A stretch of DNA of 64,000 nucleotides from Primula veris. Taxonomy: Eukaryota; Streptophyta; Magnoliopsida; Ericales; Primulaceae. The position numbers and the translations under genes are program-made. Location of the stretch: assembly GCA_963682055.1 (NCBI GenBank), contig OY821745.1:29261342-29325341 (forward strand), written 5' to 3'. Positions 1-11,445 of the stretch are shown here, in pieces (the first letter of the stretch is position 1; every line of letters begins with the position of its first letter). Under the pieces are notes generated by a model. That model searched no databases. It saw only the letters and a program-made list of their open reading frames with translations, and was not told the origin of the DNA.

Positions 1-596
1 GGGACCGATCTCCACTTTCCGTTTTGATCGTTGCTAGGTCCGATGTTCAAGAACAACTTCCTCTCCCGTCTTGAATTCTGCTCGATTTCATCGGATACCG
101 TGTGTATGTGTTGGATATAAGACCTTAGAACTCTCTTTTTATCCTTTTTCTTGATTCTCAAGACAAAGGTCCTCTTAATCTGACGACTAAGAGAACCTTT
201 GTCGGTGAGGTCCATCCGGACCTCGTTTTTCCAAGTAACCCTAGCGCCAAGAAACTCGTCATGGACGATCTGGTTATCATCAAGGCATAAAACTATGTCG
301 TTTGACTTTTTACCGGCAAAAAGGTTGGTGAAGTCAGAGTCTTCGATAGAACCCAAGGAGTTCAAGTAAGTCGAGAGCTTACCGTAAAACTGATTGTGTT
401 GCGAATTCTCATTAAATTGCGGAACCTTGAAGAATTGGTGGACATGGACTTTGTCTTCGATCCAATGAAACCATTTCTTGAATACGAATATCAAAGCTGT
501 CCTGTGTAAAACTACTCTCAACACTGCCAATGTGAAAACAAATGAAACGGAATATAAGAATAAACTAGTGAGGGTAAGGTTAATAAAGAAGAACAT
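1..596 (-). CDS. AAA-ATPase, BCS1/ASD-type (At2g46620-like), 5' part only
   Basis: Reading the minus strand from the ATG at 596 gives 198 open codons up to the window edge, so the 3' part, including the ATPase module, lies outside. An in-frame TGA lies a few codons upstream of this ATG, which fixes the start. Residues about 1-28 are hydrophobic (MFFFINLTLTSLFLY...), a membrane anchor typical of the family. The following stretch (KKWFHWIEDKVHVHQFFKVP, then YGKLSTYLNSL and VLCLDDNQIVHDEF) matches the AAA-type ATPase N-terminal domain of plant BCS1-like proteins. The last visible residues, GKWRSVP, are the family signature just before the HP-TF segment that leads into the AAA core. Members are membrane-anchored ATPases of mitochondria or the ER; substrates are mostly unknown. 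The At2g46620-like subgroup assignment is from memory; the family call is firm. Confidence 0.85.
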   Translation of the reverse strand, partial: MFFFINLTLTSLFLYSVSFVFTLAVLRVVLHRTALIFVFKKWFHWIEDKVHVHQFFKVPQFNENSQHNQFYGKLSTYLNSLGSIEDSDFTNLFAGKKSNDIVLCLDDNQIVHDEFLGARVTWKNEVRMDLTDKGSLSRQIKRTFVLRIKKKDKKRVLRSYIQHIHTVSDEIEQNSRRERKLFLNIGPSNDQNGKWRSV

Positions 597-666
597 GGTT
601 ATTAAAATTGGGTTGAATCAGGCAGTGTGGCAAAACATGGTGGTGTTTGTGATATAATTTATGATG

Positions 667-674
667 GTTTATAG
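667..674 (-). promoter_or_regulatory. Candidate TATA box of the AAA-ATPase gene
   Basis: Minus-strand TATAAACC lies about 70 bases upstream of the ATG at 596. It is the only good TATA-like match in the expected interval. The assignment rests on position and sequence only. Confidence 0.4.
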
Positions 675-679
675 AGAGA

Positions 680-3600
680 GAGGGGTGTTTTTATTTTATT
701 GATATGGAATATTTTAGGGGGTTTTTGTAAGGTGACGGTATTTACTAGTATTTAGTATTATTCAGCGGCTGCTTTACAGGAAAGCATTTATACTACCAAA
801 GCTAGCTGCCAATTGGCTGTGTTGTTCTAGATATTGGATCCTTTTTTGGGTCAAATTGGAGCTTTAATTTTAGTACTCTGGACATAGACTTAGTCACACT
901 TGTAAAAAATATTGGGTACGTTATTAAGATTCCTCCTTTATTTAATAAAATATCAAGGGGAATAAATATCATTGGAAAGTTAATACTATTAAAAGAAAGT
1001 TAATATTTAATACTATTTCATATTAACTTTCTTAAAAGAGTCGATTATTGATTTTCTAATTTATCAATGAAAAAATGATAAAATTACTATAATATACTCA
1101 AATATTGTAAAATACATTTTAAAAATTGACAATAATAATTATTTAATCTAAATTATGACTATATTTGTAAATTTTCAATGCAATTAATAACATCTCTTAA
1201 TATTTACCGAAATACAATGAGGATACTTAAAAAGAGACGGAGAGAGTACATATTTTCGTACTTATTTATAAAACCTTAATTTGAAATTTTTTAGTTTAGT
1301 AATGGTACATATAAAAACAAAGAGAAAAATGACGCTGGACTATGAATTTTTAATTTATTTATTTTTCAACCAAACGATTATCAAAACGGTCATAAGAAAA
1401 TTATTTTATCATTTTAAAACTTGGTAGGCCAGTCAAATTAATGACATGAGCACCATAAACCTTCATCGGTAACTCTATCAAGTTAAGATAAATGAATTTT
1501 TAATTATTAAGTCTCACATTTAATGATTATTTTTACAAATATCAAATGAGCACTTGTTTATCCAATAAAAATGTAACTGCAAATTTAGAGGGAGGGGGCA
1601 ATAAAAAGGCAACTATGATTTAAAAGTAGGGTGAAATGCAAATAACTCATCTAAAAATATGAGCTATAGATAATTTTCAAATAGGCCCTTAAATTTTGAA
1701 CCTTTTTCAATTGATCCATTAAACTTTCTAAACTTCTGCAAATAAAATTGTTTTCAAGTTTAAATGATAGAACTTCTTAATTCAAGTCGGCTTTCTCTTT
1801 TACACTATTAGGTATGGCAAGATAAAAACCAAGCTTCGCTTGAGGCTATGTTTTTTGATTAATTCTTCATGTATATATGTTATTTCTTGAAACATGTTGA
1901 CCTCAAATTTTTGTAACAACTAATATTTTTTTTAAACTTATTTTCTATAAAAACGCTAAACTACTTTTTTTTGGCTAACCATTGTTTTGCATAAACAGGA
2001 TTGAAAAAGAATATATAAACAAACAAAGCTAACGGGTAAATTGTAAGAAATTCGGAATAAATGGGGGTTATTTTCAACATACATTGTTTTAGGAGATTAT
2101 TTGTAATTTACCCTCTAAGTGCTCCTTTAAAGATCTAAAAACTAGACACGACAAACAATCATATTCGAAAGATGAACATAAAGGTATACTCCACATAGGT
2201 TTTAGCCATAACTATAATTCCAATATTTTGACATAGAAACGTATGGTAGGAAAATTGAACAACTACTAACCATTTGTTATTTTTTTTGAAGTGTAATTTT
2301 ATCATCCATAAACAATAAGCAAGTTGTCACCTAGCTAGATGTTTCGTAAGGTCGATTAACAACTTCCTTATTACCATTTGTTTAACAATAATCTTTGAGT
2401 GATGATTAAGCGCCTAACCTAATTTTACATATATTTAATCATGGCTTTTAGCATTAGCCGAAAGGTATCAAAGTTATCATGTAATAAAAAAAAGAGATTA
2501 ATTGAAGAAAGTCATTTATGTTTGTTCAGTATATATCCAACGCATAAAGGGCCCACTATCAATTATTCTTACATTACTTCCCTGCACATCTTTTGTACAG
2601 AAATAAATTAATCATCACTTGTGAATTAGCGGAAAAGGACGATGATTCTTGTAAATTTAAGTTGTAAAGTAAATGTATATATCTGATTTAGTCTGCCTGT
2701 AGTTTATTTCATTATTTGTATTTGGAATTTATAAGTAACAAATGGACATATAGTATGTAATTTTTTAAGGTCCCACTTCGTATATTAGACACGCTTGGTA
2801 CACGGATTCACAACCTAGTCACTTTTTAAAAATAATTAGCATTTGTTTGTTGTTAGATTTTGCTAATCTCCAAAGAGGTTAGATTATACCCAAATTATTC
2901 CAAATTTTAGAAATGACACCTGTTATTGTACTACCAATCACTCAGAAAACTCATGTGGTGAACGTGTACCAACAAATATTTGTTAAAGAGCTGGCTTTTA
3001 TCTTTTATGGTGAGAATTTGTAAATTAAAATAGATTCTCATCACCAAAACTTCATTGAACTAGTCTTAAGAAACGAATACTGATTTGCTATATTGAGGAT
3101 ATATATCCATATAGATGGAAAGAAAATTATCAGAATAATATAATATATACTATAGTATAAACATGGCATGCGGACATTTACATTTTACCAATAAAAGATT
3201 TGACAGTTGTAACATCACTTTATGTATTTAATTTAATTTCCCTTTTCGACAATACGCACTTTATCAAAATTATATACAAGCACATAACTATGTTATCATT
3301 ATATTAATTAATAGGTTGTTGAACTTGAAGTGTATTTAAAACACACACTCAACTATCAAGGAGGACAAACCAACCAAATTATCATAATCACCAATTAAAA
3401 CTAATAGAGTATGTTATTCTTTTTTGCTTCCACGCAACGTAAACTAGTGAAAACCAAATTGCGTGGTTGATGAGTATCTTAGTAGGTAGTAATAATCATT
3501 ACCAAATGAGTGAAGCTTATCTAGGCAAATGCAATGCTAAAATTATTGATTACCAATTTACCATTATTAGAAAATACTAAACCAATAAATGTGGAACATT

Positions 3601-4890
3601 TTATATGCCATAAGTTACTGTGGATTATGTCACACCTTAAATTGGAATGCAATATTAAATACGTTCTAAGTATATGATATGTATCGCTTCAGAAAAAGTT
3701 TAGATTTCCATATTTGTCTTGATTTAGAAATGATAAGATTATCATTTTTGCTTTATCATAACAAACGAAACTTCTAAGTTCAATTTTTGTTGCAGATAAG
3801 ATTGTCACATTGGTTTGTGTCAGAGATATTGCATCATTGATTTGTTCATGGTAAATTTTGGATTGATATCTTATCTACAACTTAATTAAATATCGGTTCA
3901 TGAAACTGGATTTCTTAACTAACCAATAAAAATGGAAAAAATAATAAAAAATGGAAAAAATCTAGAAAACAAAAATGGAAAAATGAAAAAAAATCTGAAA
4001 AAATAAAAAACTTTAAACAGACAAAACCCCGAAAAAACATGTAAAATTTTAAAAATTCCAAAAAATAAAAAAAATCCCAAAAAATCTAAAATCAACAAAA
4101 ACTAATTTGAACAAACAACCATCTCTAATCGAGTTGTTTGTTACACTAGCTAGCTTTAATTTTTGTCCATTTTAGCACATATTCAGAGGATTTAGAAGTC
4201 AAAGAAATACATATGTGTAATGTGTTATCTTAAATTTTGTCCATTTTAGCACATTTTAGCACATTTTCAAGGGATTAAGAAGTTATTTCTTTGGGCAAAG
4301 TGTGTTTTACAACGTGGTTAGCATCTTAATATCTATGCTCATCCACGGCCGATACTTCCAAACTGGGGGTTAATTATTATTAAAAAAAAATCATTTCTAG
4401 CACCTTTTATAGTTTTGATGTTACTAACATAACAACATCCAACTGATCTAATGTGAAAAGTTTTTTCTTAATTTCAGCTCTGAGAGGTTATTTTCCATTA
4501 ATTAGTTGCCTACCAAATGTATTTAATTATATATGCATTAAAATATTTATTCATTCCTGTAAAGTACTGGAAGTAGGCCAATCGACGAGACCAGAAAAGT
4601 ACCCAAACCAAACCATGTTCACTAAAAAAAGAGAGCCCATCATTACCGGGCCTAGGATTTAGGACCCAATGGGACACTAACTGAAAAAGGAAGTACATTC
4701 TGTAAACTTCTGGTACTTTGTTGTTGTTAGTAGGTCCCATATTGAAGTGAGCCATAACAGTTTAGCAAAATGGAAGGTGGAAATACTACTACCTTGATTT
4801 TTTGTCTTATCTTTTTATTTATTTTTCTGTATGAGCGTGTGTCTGTTAAGACTTAAGAGTAGCAACACAAAAGAATAGAGCAAAATAACA
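680..4890. other. Intergenic AT-rich stretch between divergent genes
   Basis: No supported gene is seen. The AAA-ATPase is transcribed leftward and the DUF4079 gene rightward, so both promoters lie here. About 1225-1247 has a Stowaway-like end (GACGGAGAGAGTA) without a clear partner. About 3925-4120 is a purine-rich run made of AAAATGGAAAAA variants. About 4155-4280 holds two diverged copies of a segment containing TTTTGTCCATTTTAGCACA. Short ORFs near 4450-4760 lack family resemblance and are probably chance. Confidence 0.5.
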
Positions 4891-7800
4891 ATGGCAACAA
4901 CACTTAGTAGCCTTGTTAAACTACCAATATTATCACAAAACCATCATCAAATAATAGTGCATTCTAAGATAACTCTACAGAACAAATGCAAATGTGTTGT
5001 TGAATTATCAGAAGAAAAACAAAAACAGGTTCCAAAAAGATTGTTAGTGTCTATAGACACAGTTGCAAAGCAGCTCAAATCTTCATCTCTTCCCCTCACT
5101 GCACTTACTATTCCCTTCTTTCTTGATTCCAAGGCAAGTCCTCTTTTATTTGGTTTTATAATTTGATCTTATGATCTTGGTGAACCTCAAGTATTTAGCA
5201 TTTATGATTTTCTATCACAAGTTTAGTTTAATAAGATAAAAGGTGACTTTGTTTTTGGTTTAATGATATTATCATATACAATCTTGATGAACCTCCAGTA
5301 TTTAGCATTTATGATTTTCTATCACAAGTTTAGTCTAAGATAAAAGGTGACTTTGTTTGTTTTGTTTTTGGTTTATAATTTGATCATATGTGCCTATAGT
5401 ATTTAGCATCTGGCCACATTGTGACACTGCTCATTAAAGAAGAGGAATGCATATTCCTTATAGTTTTAGACCAATAACAAAGTTGTACAGCTTCATGATC
5501 AATTTTGCATATAAGAGTGAGATTGTACTTAGGACTCTTTGGTTGTAGCTTTCATTGTAAGCTACGGTTCGGGACTGGAAAACCTAAATTCTTTAAGCCG
5601 AATGAAAGCATTCAGTTTGAAAAGATTAGTTTATCTGCTTAAAACTTCTGCCAGAGAAGCCTTAATGTGAATCAGGTAATAGATATATGATACATGTGCA
5701 TGTAACAAGTTCAGGATGCACTTGCTGCTGGAGGAGAGTTTGGAATTCTAGAAGGGAGAACATTGGCGCTAATTCACCCGTTAGTGATGGGTGGGTTGTT
5801 TTTTTACACATTGTGGGCCGGCTATTTGGGATGGCAATGGAGACGTGTTCGTACCATTCAGGATGAGATTAACGAGCTCAAGAAGCAAGTCAAGCCCATT
5901 CCTGTCACACCAGATGGCGCTCCTGCTGAGCCACCTACACCATCTCCTATCAGTACCAAAATTCAGCAACTCACTGAGGTAGTTATACAATCTGAGTCCA
6001 ATATTTTAATGTTTTAGGCCTTGGAATACTCAAATCAAGGCCAAGGGATTTAGTCCGAGTGCCAGTGGAACTTTTCGTTCTCATCTTAATGGTAATGTAT
6101 ATTTTAGGGAGTGTATATGCTAGTTCAGTTTATTAAGTGTATGCTCATCGAAAGTAAAATCGGTTCATGAAAGTGTATATCTATCAAAGGTGAAATTGGT
6201 TTGTTCAACACAATTGTCAATAAGTAATCAACAAATTGGAGTTCGTCCCCATCAAAAGTAGCACTAAACAAGAAACGTGTTTTCTCGTGAGACCAAATGG
6301 GAATTAAGTCCTAAATATGTGACTGAATGGTAAATTTCTATGATTGTTTCCAGTTTCTGCTATCTGTGTGCCAGTAATTTTTATTTTATCTATTCCTTCC
6401 GGTTTAGCTACCTTATTAGGTGCATACATTTGGGATATTTTGATTGTGAACAAACACCTAATGAATGAAGTTAGCCGAAATAGTTAATCTTAGTTTTTTG
6501 ACAGTTGAAGAATGTATAACTGTGTTTGCCTACTATTGAAAAATTTTACCCAAAAAACCTAGCAGAATACTGGGAAAGTCGGGTTGCTAATAATGGCATT
6601 CTGGTAAGAATATCATGTTTTTGGTATACGAGAACTAGAATATGGTACTTTAAGGTCTTATAGATTTAGGTAATAATGGTTGTGAGACTGTTGAGTGAGA
6701 AGAAGTAACTGGGAATCACAAGTATGAACCTTGACTAAAGTTTAGCGCATAAGTTTCTACTCTCGCGACTGTTTATTAAGAAGAGGTAACTTCATATTAG
6801 ATATAAAGGATTTACTTAGTAATTAGTCTTTTAATAATTTGAGTTTTGAAAAATACAGGAGAGGAAGGAGTTGATAAAAGGAGGATACAAAGACAAGCAC
6901 TTTAACGCAGGCTCTATATTGCTAGCATTTGGAGTGTTGGAGGCAATTGGTGGAGGGCTCAACACATGGCTCAGGACGGGAAAACTTTTCCCCGGCCCAC
7001 ATTTGTTTGCGGGGGCAGGTAACAATATTTTGTTTTATTTTTTTCACTTGAACCCCAAACAAAAAACAATGCAGTTGTGTTTGCCTGGAACTGACTTGTT
7101 TTGCTGTTTTAATTCTTCTCTGGAAAGTATGATGCTAGGCCAACATAGTTATGTTTTGACATAACTTTGTTGACAGTCTCTTATTCTCTAGTTCAATAGG
7201 GCCAATGATAGGTTCACCAGATTAAGTTTTTTTTACATCATAAGCCTACATTTTCTTTTAGCAATATATTTTTTCCAGTTCTAAAAGAAACTCCCTTAGA
7301 AGTGTCTAACAATTCGAAACTGATGTATAATATTACCAAACTGGTGTTTGCTTGGATCGATTTGTTCTGCAGTTTTAATTTTCTTCCTGAAACGCGTAAA
7401 ATTAGGCCAACAAAAATAAACTTTCTACCAGATAATGCTGTCAATCTCTCATTCTCTAGTTCACATATTATGTCACCTAACAAATCTAGGGTAAGGTAAT
7501 AATCTTTTGTGCTTAAATTTCCCTCAAACGCGAAAAAAGCCTAGAGTTGCATTTGTTTTTCTTAATTCTTTACTGAAACGAGTGATGATAGGCTAGAAAA
7601 CTTTTTTCTTTCTTTGCATAATTTTGTTGGCAAATGGCTAAAAGAATCTATATTTACATAATTGGCACCCAGGGTAGAAAAAAGATAAATCCACCTCTTT
7701 AGGTACATAATTGCGTATACCAATCACTTATTTCCTGGAACAGGGATCACGGTGTTGTGGGCAGCAGCAGCCGCCTTGGTGCCAGCAATGCAGAAGGGGA

Positions 7801-7922
7801 ACGAAACAGCTAGGAGTCTGCACATAGCTTTGAATACAGTGAATGTGCTACTCTTTATTTGGCAAATCCCGACTGGGCTTGATATCGTACTCAAAGTCTT
7901 TGAGTTCACCAAATGGCCTTGA
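4891..7922 (+). CDS. Chloroplast DUF4079 four-helix membrane protein (At3g61870-like)
   Basis: Four exons: 4891-5133, 5715-5978, 6859-7018, 7744-7922, giving 281 codons plus TGA. All junctions keep frame. Intron 1 would use a GC donor (AAG|GCAAGT) with a normal AG acceptor; introns 2 and 3 are GT-AG. Residues 1 to about 60 are Ser/Thr/Lys/Gln-rich with few acidic residues early, as in a chloroplast transit peptide. Predicted membrane helices lie at about 98-121, 185-207, 218-240 and 249-275. A charged segment (WRRVRTIQDEINELKKQVK) and a Pro-rich linker separate the first two. Conserved-looking segments include EGRTLALIHPLVMGG, HFNAGSILLAFGVLEA and GNETARSLHIALN. The family is shared by cyanobacteria and plastids; its biochemical role is not known to me. 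Introns 1 and 3 contain tandem repeats and the 3' flank carries a decayed copy of the last codons. Confidence 0.9.
5150..5405 (+). repeat. Tandem repeat in DUF4079 intron 1
   Basis: About 2.5 copies of a 101-107-base unit. GTATTTAGCA recurs at 5191, 5298 and 5399, and the stretch from there to AAAAGGTGACTTTGTTT is nearly identical in the first two copies. The array begins within about 20 bases of the proposed GC splice donor. Confidence 0.8.
7060..7620 (+). repeat. Degenerate tandem repeat in DUF4079 intron 3
   Basis: Three diverged units, each with a core like TGTTTGCTTGG...TTTTAATTCTTC..CTGAAA...TAGGCCAACA, start near 7075, 7345 and 7545. The first two also share a tail resembling GTCTCTTATTCTCTAGTTCA. 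Lengths differ by indels and identity is clearly below that of the intron 1 array, so the duplications are older. Confidence 0.6.
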
Positions 7923-8283
7923 ACTAATGCTGTTGATGGAAGAACTTTATCCACGTAAATGATTATTCTTTACTTATCTTAAGTTGTTGGTTCGAAAAGA
8001 GTTCTCTCGTGTTGCTTAATTAGACTGTCCATTCATTCATGATCTTTTTTCTGATACATATCGCATCATTGTCTACTTGAAATGTAATAGTATTGTTAGC
8101 GAAGAATGGACTTGGTAGTTGGTATAGAGACCTATGAGTCACTGTAAGCGCTTTGTCTGATACTGTGTAACAAGGATGTTGTTGTCCTCGAAAATATACT
8201 TGGATTTAAATTTTATCGAAAGCATTGCTTAGTTTGGGGTGCGGATATCTTGAACAATCTGTGTTGAAAAGTGCATTACAAGT

Positions 8284-8319
8284 GTCCTCAAAATCTTCGA
8301 GCTCACCAAGTGGCCGTGA
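8284..8319 (+). pseudogene. Decayed copy of the DUF4079 C-terminal codons
   Basis: These bases encode VLKIFELTKWP plus a stop; the true gene ends VLKVFEFTKWP plus TGA at 7887-7922. The similarity continues past the stop (CTGTTGATAGAAG here, CTGTTGATGGAAG in the gene). A second pair of related segments, around AACTTGAACAATCTGTGTTG at about 8230-8270 and 8492-8534, supports local tandem duplication of the 3' flank. Confidence 0.7.
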
Positions 8320-8539
8320 AGCAGTTTCTGTTGATAGAAGTACTGCATCCATCTCTTTTGATCACTCAAAATGAATAGAGACGACAGTCGCTAAATAATT
8401 CTATTCGGGAGTACCTTAACCAATGACTGTGTTATAGAATGATGTTTTCGTACTATAAAAATCCTCTTAAATGCCTATTCAATAAAACGAGCTTAGTTGT
8501 GCGGTGTTGATAACTTGAACAATCTGTGTTGCAGACTTG

Positions 8540-9047
8540 CAAGTTTAGTAGCCTCCTTGATATATCTAGTCCTTCTACACTGCTTTAGTATTCTTTACTT
8601 TGTTCTCTTGTCCACCATAGGTAAGAAGAAAACTTTAGTTCTTTATTTTTTATATTTTTCTTACCCAATTGGAAAACAAAGAAAGCAAACACAGAGCATG
8701 AAAGCACAATATCAGAGAACATTTTCTTTTTCTTTTCAAAAGCTAGAACAGCATAAGAAATTAAGATTTTGAGGGGCTCAAATTTTTATTCATCTGTTCT
8801 AATAGATTAATATAGGTATGACTAATTAATAATGTTTTTATATCGAATCAAATACATGCATTCATCAGACTTAAAAACTTGTAAATGTGAGGAGTATTGC
8901 TAATTGCAATCCCCCAATTTTTTCTATCTGCCCTAGCTTTAATTGGACATGAATTTGTGTATGCTTTTTTATATATGTAATTATGTGTGTGTGTGTATAA
9001 ATCTGATTATATTATGAGTATATGCATCGTTGTATCTGTCTAATAGC
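8540..9047. other. Intergenic, no gene recognised
   Basis: A hydrophobic ORF spans 8497-8772, but it begins in duplicated 3'-flank sequence and resembles no family I know. A GT-rich simple repeat lies at about 8985-8998. Nothing else is supported. Confidence 0.4.
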
Positions 9048-9055
9048 ATGTGTAT

Positions 9056-10238
9056 AGGGATGGACGTGGGAAGCATTGTGTCGATTGAGCTCAATTGTAG
9101 CCCATCCTTTTTTTAATCCATTCTGCAAAATAAAAGTTTGGATGGATTGGTTTAAATATAAATACAACCCAACTTAATCGGTTACAATTCAAAACTTAAC
9201 TCAATTCAATCCAATCCAACCCAACCCGCAAAATAAATTGCAGATTGGGGCGGATTAATTTTCATTTTGTTTCTTTATTTTTCATAATTTGCATAATTAA
9301 CATAAATTTTAAAATAAATTTAATTTTTAAAGAGAAATATAAATTAAAACGGACAATTAACATAAACATACCCTGCATCTATTATATTAACAAAAACATA
9401 CCATCAAAAGTAAAATTATCAAAAACATACATTCAATTAATAATTAATTGAATTCCCAAAATAAAACAAATTATGAGGAATATACAGATCAGTATATGAA
9501 CTTTTGAAATAAGGGTATGACCTTTTATAATATGGGTATGAAAATTACAAATTAGGGTATCAACTTTTGGTATAAAGATATGGAATATACAAATTAGGTA
9601 TAAACTTTTAAAATAATGGTATGAACTTTTGGAATAAGAATATAAAATATACAAATTAGGGTATGAACTTTTGGAAGAAGGGTATGAAATATACAAATTA
9701 GGGTATGAACTTTTGGAATGCTATGAACTTTAGGAATAATAGTATGAAATATACAAATTAGGTTATGAAATTTTGGGTATGTTTTTGTTAATTAAAAATT
9801 TTTGGTTATGTTTTTGTTAATTTAGTTTCTAAAGTATTATGTTTTGTTAATTTATCTTTAAAACCAATCAAAAATATGATTAGAAAATTCGCGAACAAAT
9901 AACAAAAGTAGAATATAACAAGAATGCAAGGTTGATATCTTGAAATACACAATGTATATATAAATATATAATAAGAATGGAAGGTTGATATTTTCAATTT
10001 ATTTTAAATTTTAGTTTGATTATGCAAATCAAAAAGTATGAAGTACCAAAAAAAAATTTAAGAATTGACCCAAACTCAAACCGTAATTTATTTTGCGGGC
10101 TGGATTAGGTTGATGTTTTAATTGTAACAGGTGTATTGAGTTGAGATTTAAATTTTATCAATCTGTCATGTTCCGCCCCACAATTTATTTTACGGACTGA
10201 GTTAGAATTGAGCTCAATTCGTCTCGTATCCACCCGCT
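9056..10238. mobile_element. hAT-like non-autonomous element with long inverted repeats
   Basis: The termini read AGGGATGGACG on the left and, reverse-complemented, AGCGGGTGGATACG on the right. They are flanked by ATGTGTAT at 9048-9055 and 10239-10246, an 8-bp duplication as expected for hAT, although it lies in GT-rich sequence. The inverted repeats extend about 250 bases and share CCCGCAAAATAAATT and ATTGAGCTCAATT. No transposase is encoded. A related copy lies at about 59037-59562. A separate 507-base insertion is nested inside at 9351-9857. Confidence 0.65.
9351..9857. mobile_element. Element nested in the hAT-like element
   Basis: TTAAAAC flanks it on both sides (9344-9350 and 9858-9864). 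The related element near 59.3 kb has the uninterrupted site AAATTAAAACCAATC, so the boundaries come from an empty-site comparison. The ends are weakly inverted (AATTAACATAAACATA left, AATTAACAAAACATA right after complementing). The middle is a minisatellite of about 40-45 bases built on GGGTATGAACTTTTGGAATA. A longer relative lies at about 31378-32169. No protein is encoded. Confidence 0.7.
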
Positions 10239-10339
10239 ATGTGTATGTGTTTATGTATAAATTCATTTATGTATGTATATGTGTATGTACATGCGTATGT
10301 ATATGTGGACTATGGAGTACATGTTAATTCATTTATTTT

Positions 10340-10500
10340 ATTTTCTAAAGTGAGGTTTTACCAAATTACTTTAATACCCCCGTGTTTAAATAAAATGGGT
10401 GACGTATCGGTTATTACGTCATCGATACGTCACCTTTTCATCCATCATTAAACGTCCGGGTATTAAAACGTGAGAAATTAAGTAATAAGTAGAGGGTATC
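10340..10500. repeat. Foldback element with ACGT-rich stem
   Basis: GGTGACGTATCG at 10398-10409 and CGATACGTCACC at 10423-10434 form a perfect 12-bp stem with a 13-base loop. The symmetry continues outward imperfectly: TTTAATACCC on the left, GGGTATTAAAA on the right. The stem carries TGACG/CGTCA motifs, the core bound by TGA-type bZIP factors. Most likely a foldback MITE about 1 kb upstream of the proline-rich gene. Confidence 0.6.
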
Positions 10501-11344
10501 AAACAAAAAAAATTGTAATAGGTGATACTAAACGAAAACGGAATGCAAGTATAACAAAAAAAAAAAAAAAACATTCTCTTGATACATTGTCTATAAGTTA
10601 TAGGCCCTTGAATCACTATGATATTTTTTCTTTTGCATTATCTTGGCAAATTGAGGAGGTCTAAGACATTAAACGTAACTCCAAAGTAATTTGATACTCC
10701 ATTTTTATCCGTACAAAAGAACGAGTGAAGTGAAAAAGAAGCCGTAAATAAGAGCATTGGTTCTTTCGCAAAAGTCAGAAGCAAGGCATAGATAGACAAG
10801 GACAGCAGCGGTACAAGCAAAGCCCTTTTGTGAATCTCAATTCAAGCATCTGATATGGAAACCAATTGTAGAAAAAAAGATAAAAGTAAATTTAAATGGT
10901 ATTTTCCTTGTTTCAGTATCCAAGTTGCAAAGACATGATGAAATAGATTGGCGGCACCACTATCCAGTGCTTGTCGACATCTAATATACATAGTCGTAAG
11001 CCATTATGGAAAGCTACTACCTTCGATAGTGACTTGTTTCGATAATGAAGGAAAGGCTGCTCGCCAAATGATGCTGCAGCTTGATATGAGTATTAAAACT
11101 AAGTAACACTTCCACAAAAAGTGTAAATCTTGAAATGCATATTCATTTCTTAATCAATTCAAGGTTTTGTAAAAACGATACTAGCTACTAAATGATTATC
11201 ATAATAGATACCAATCTTTGCCTTAGTGACCATATTTTTCTTTCCCCATGAGCTGTATTTTGCTTTATTTCAATAAAAAGGGTGAATCTAATTCTCTCTC
11301 TTTTTCTCCCTTCATTAGCGTGCTCCATTCAGGTTCCTTAATTC

Positions 11345-11353
11345 TATATATAC
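11345..11353 (+). promoter_or_regulatory. Candidate TATA box of the proline-rich gene
   Basis: TATATATAC lies 93 bases upstream of the ATG at 11446. A pyrimidine-rich patch (TTCTCTCTCTTTTTCTCCC, about 11291-11310) lies just before it. Positional evidence only. Confidence 0.45.
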
Positions 11354-11445
11354 ATTCATGGAATACCATATCATCCATGCCTTTGTTTGAGACTTAAGTA
11401 TCAAAATTCCCGAAATAAAACAAACACATTTGCGGCACAAAAGCC

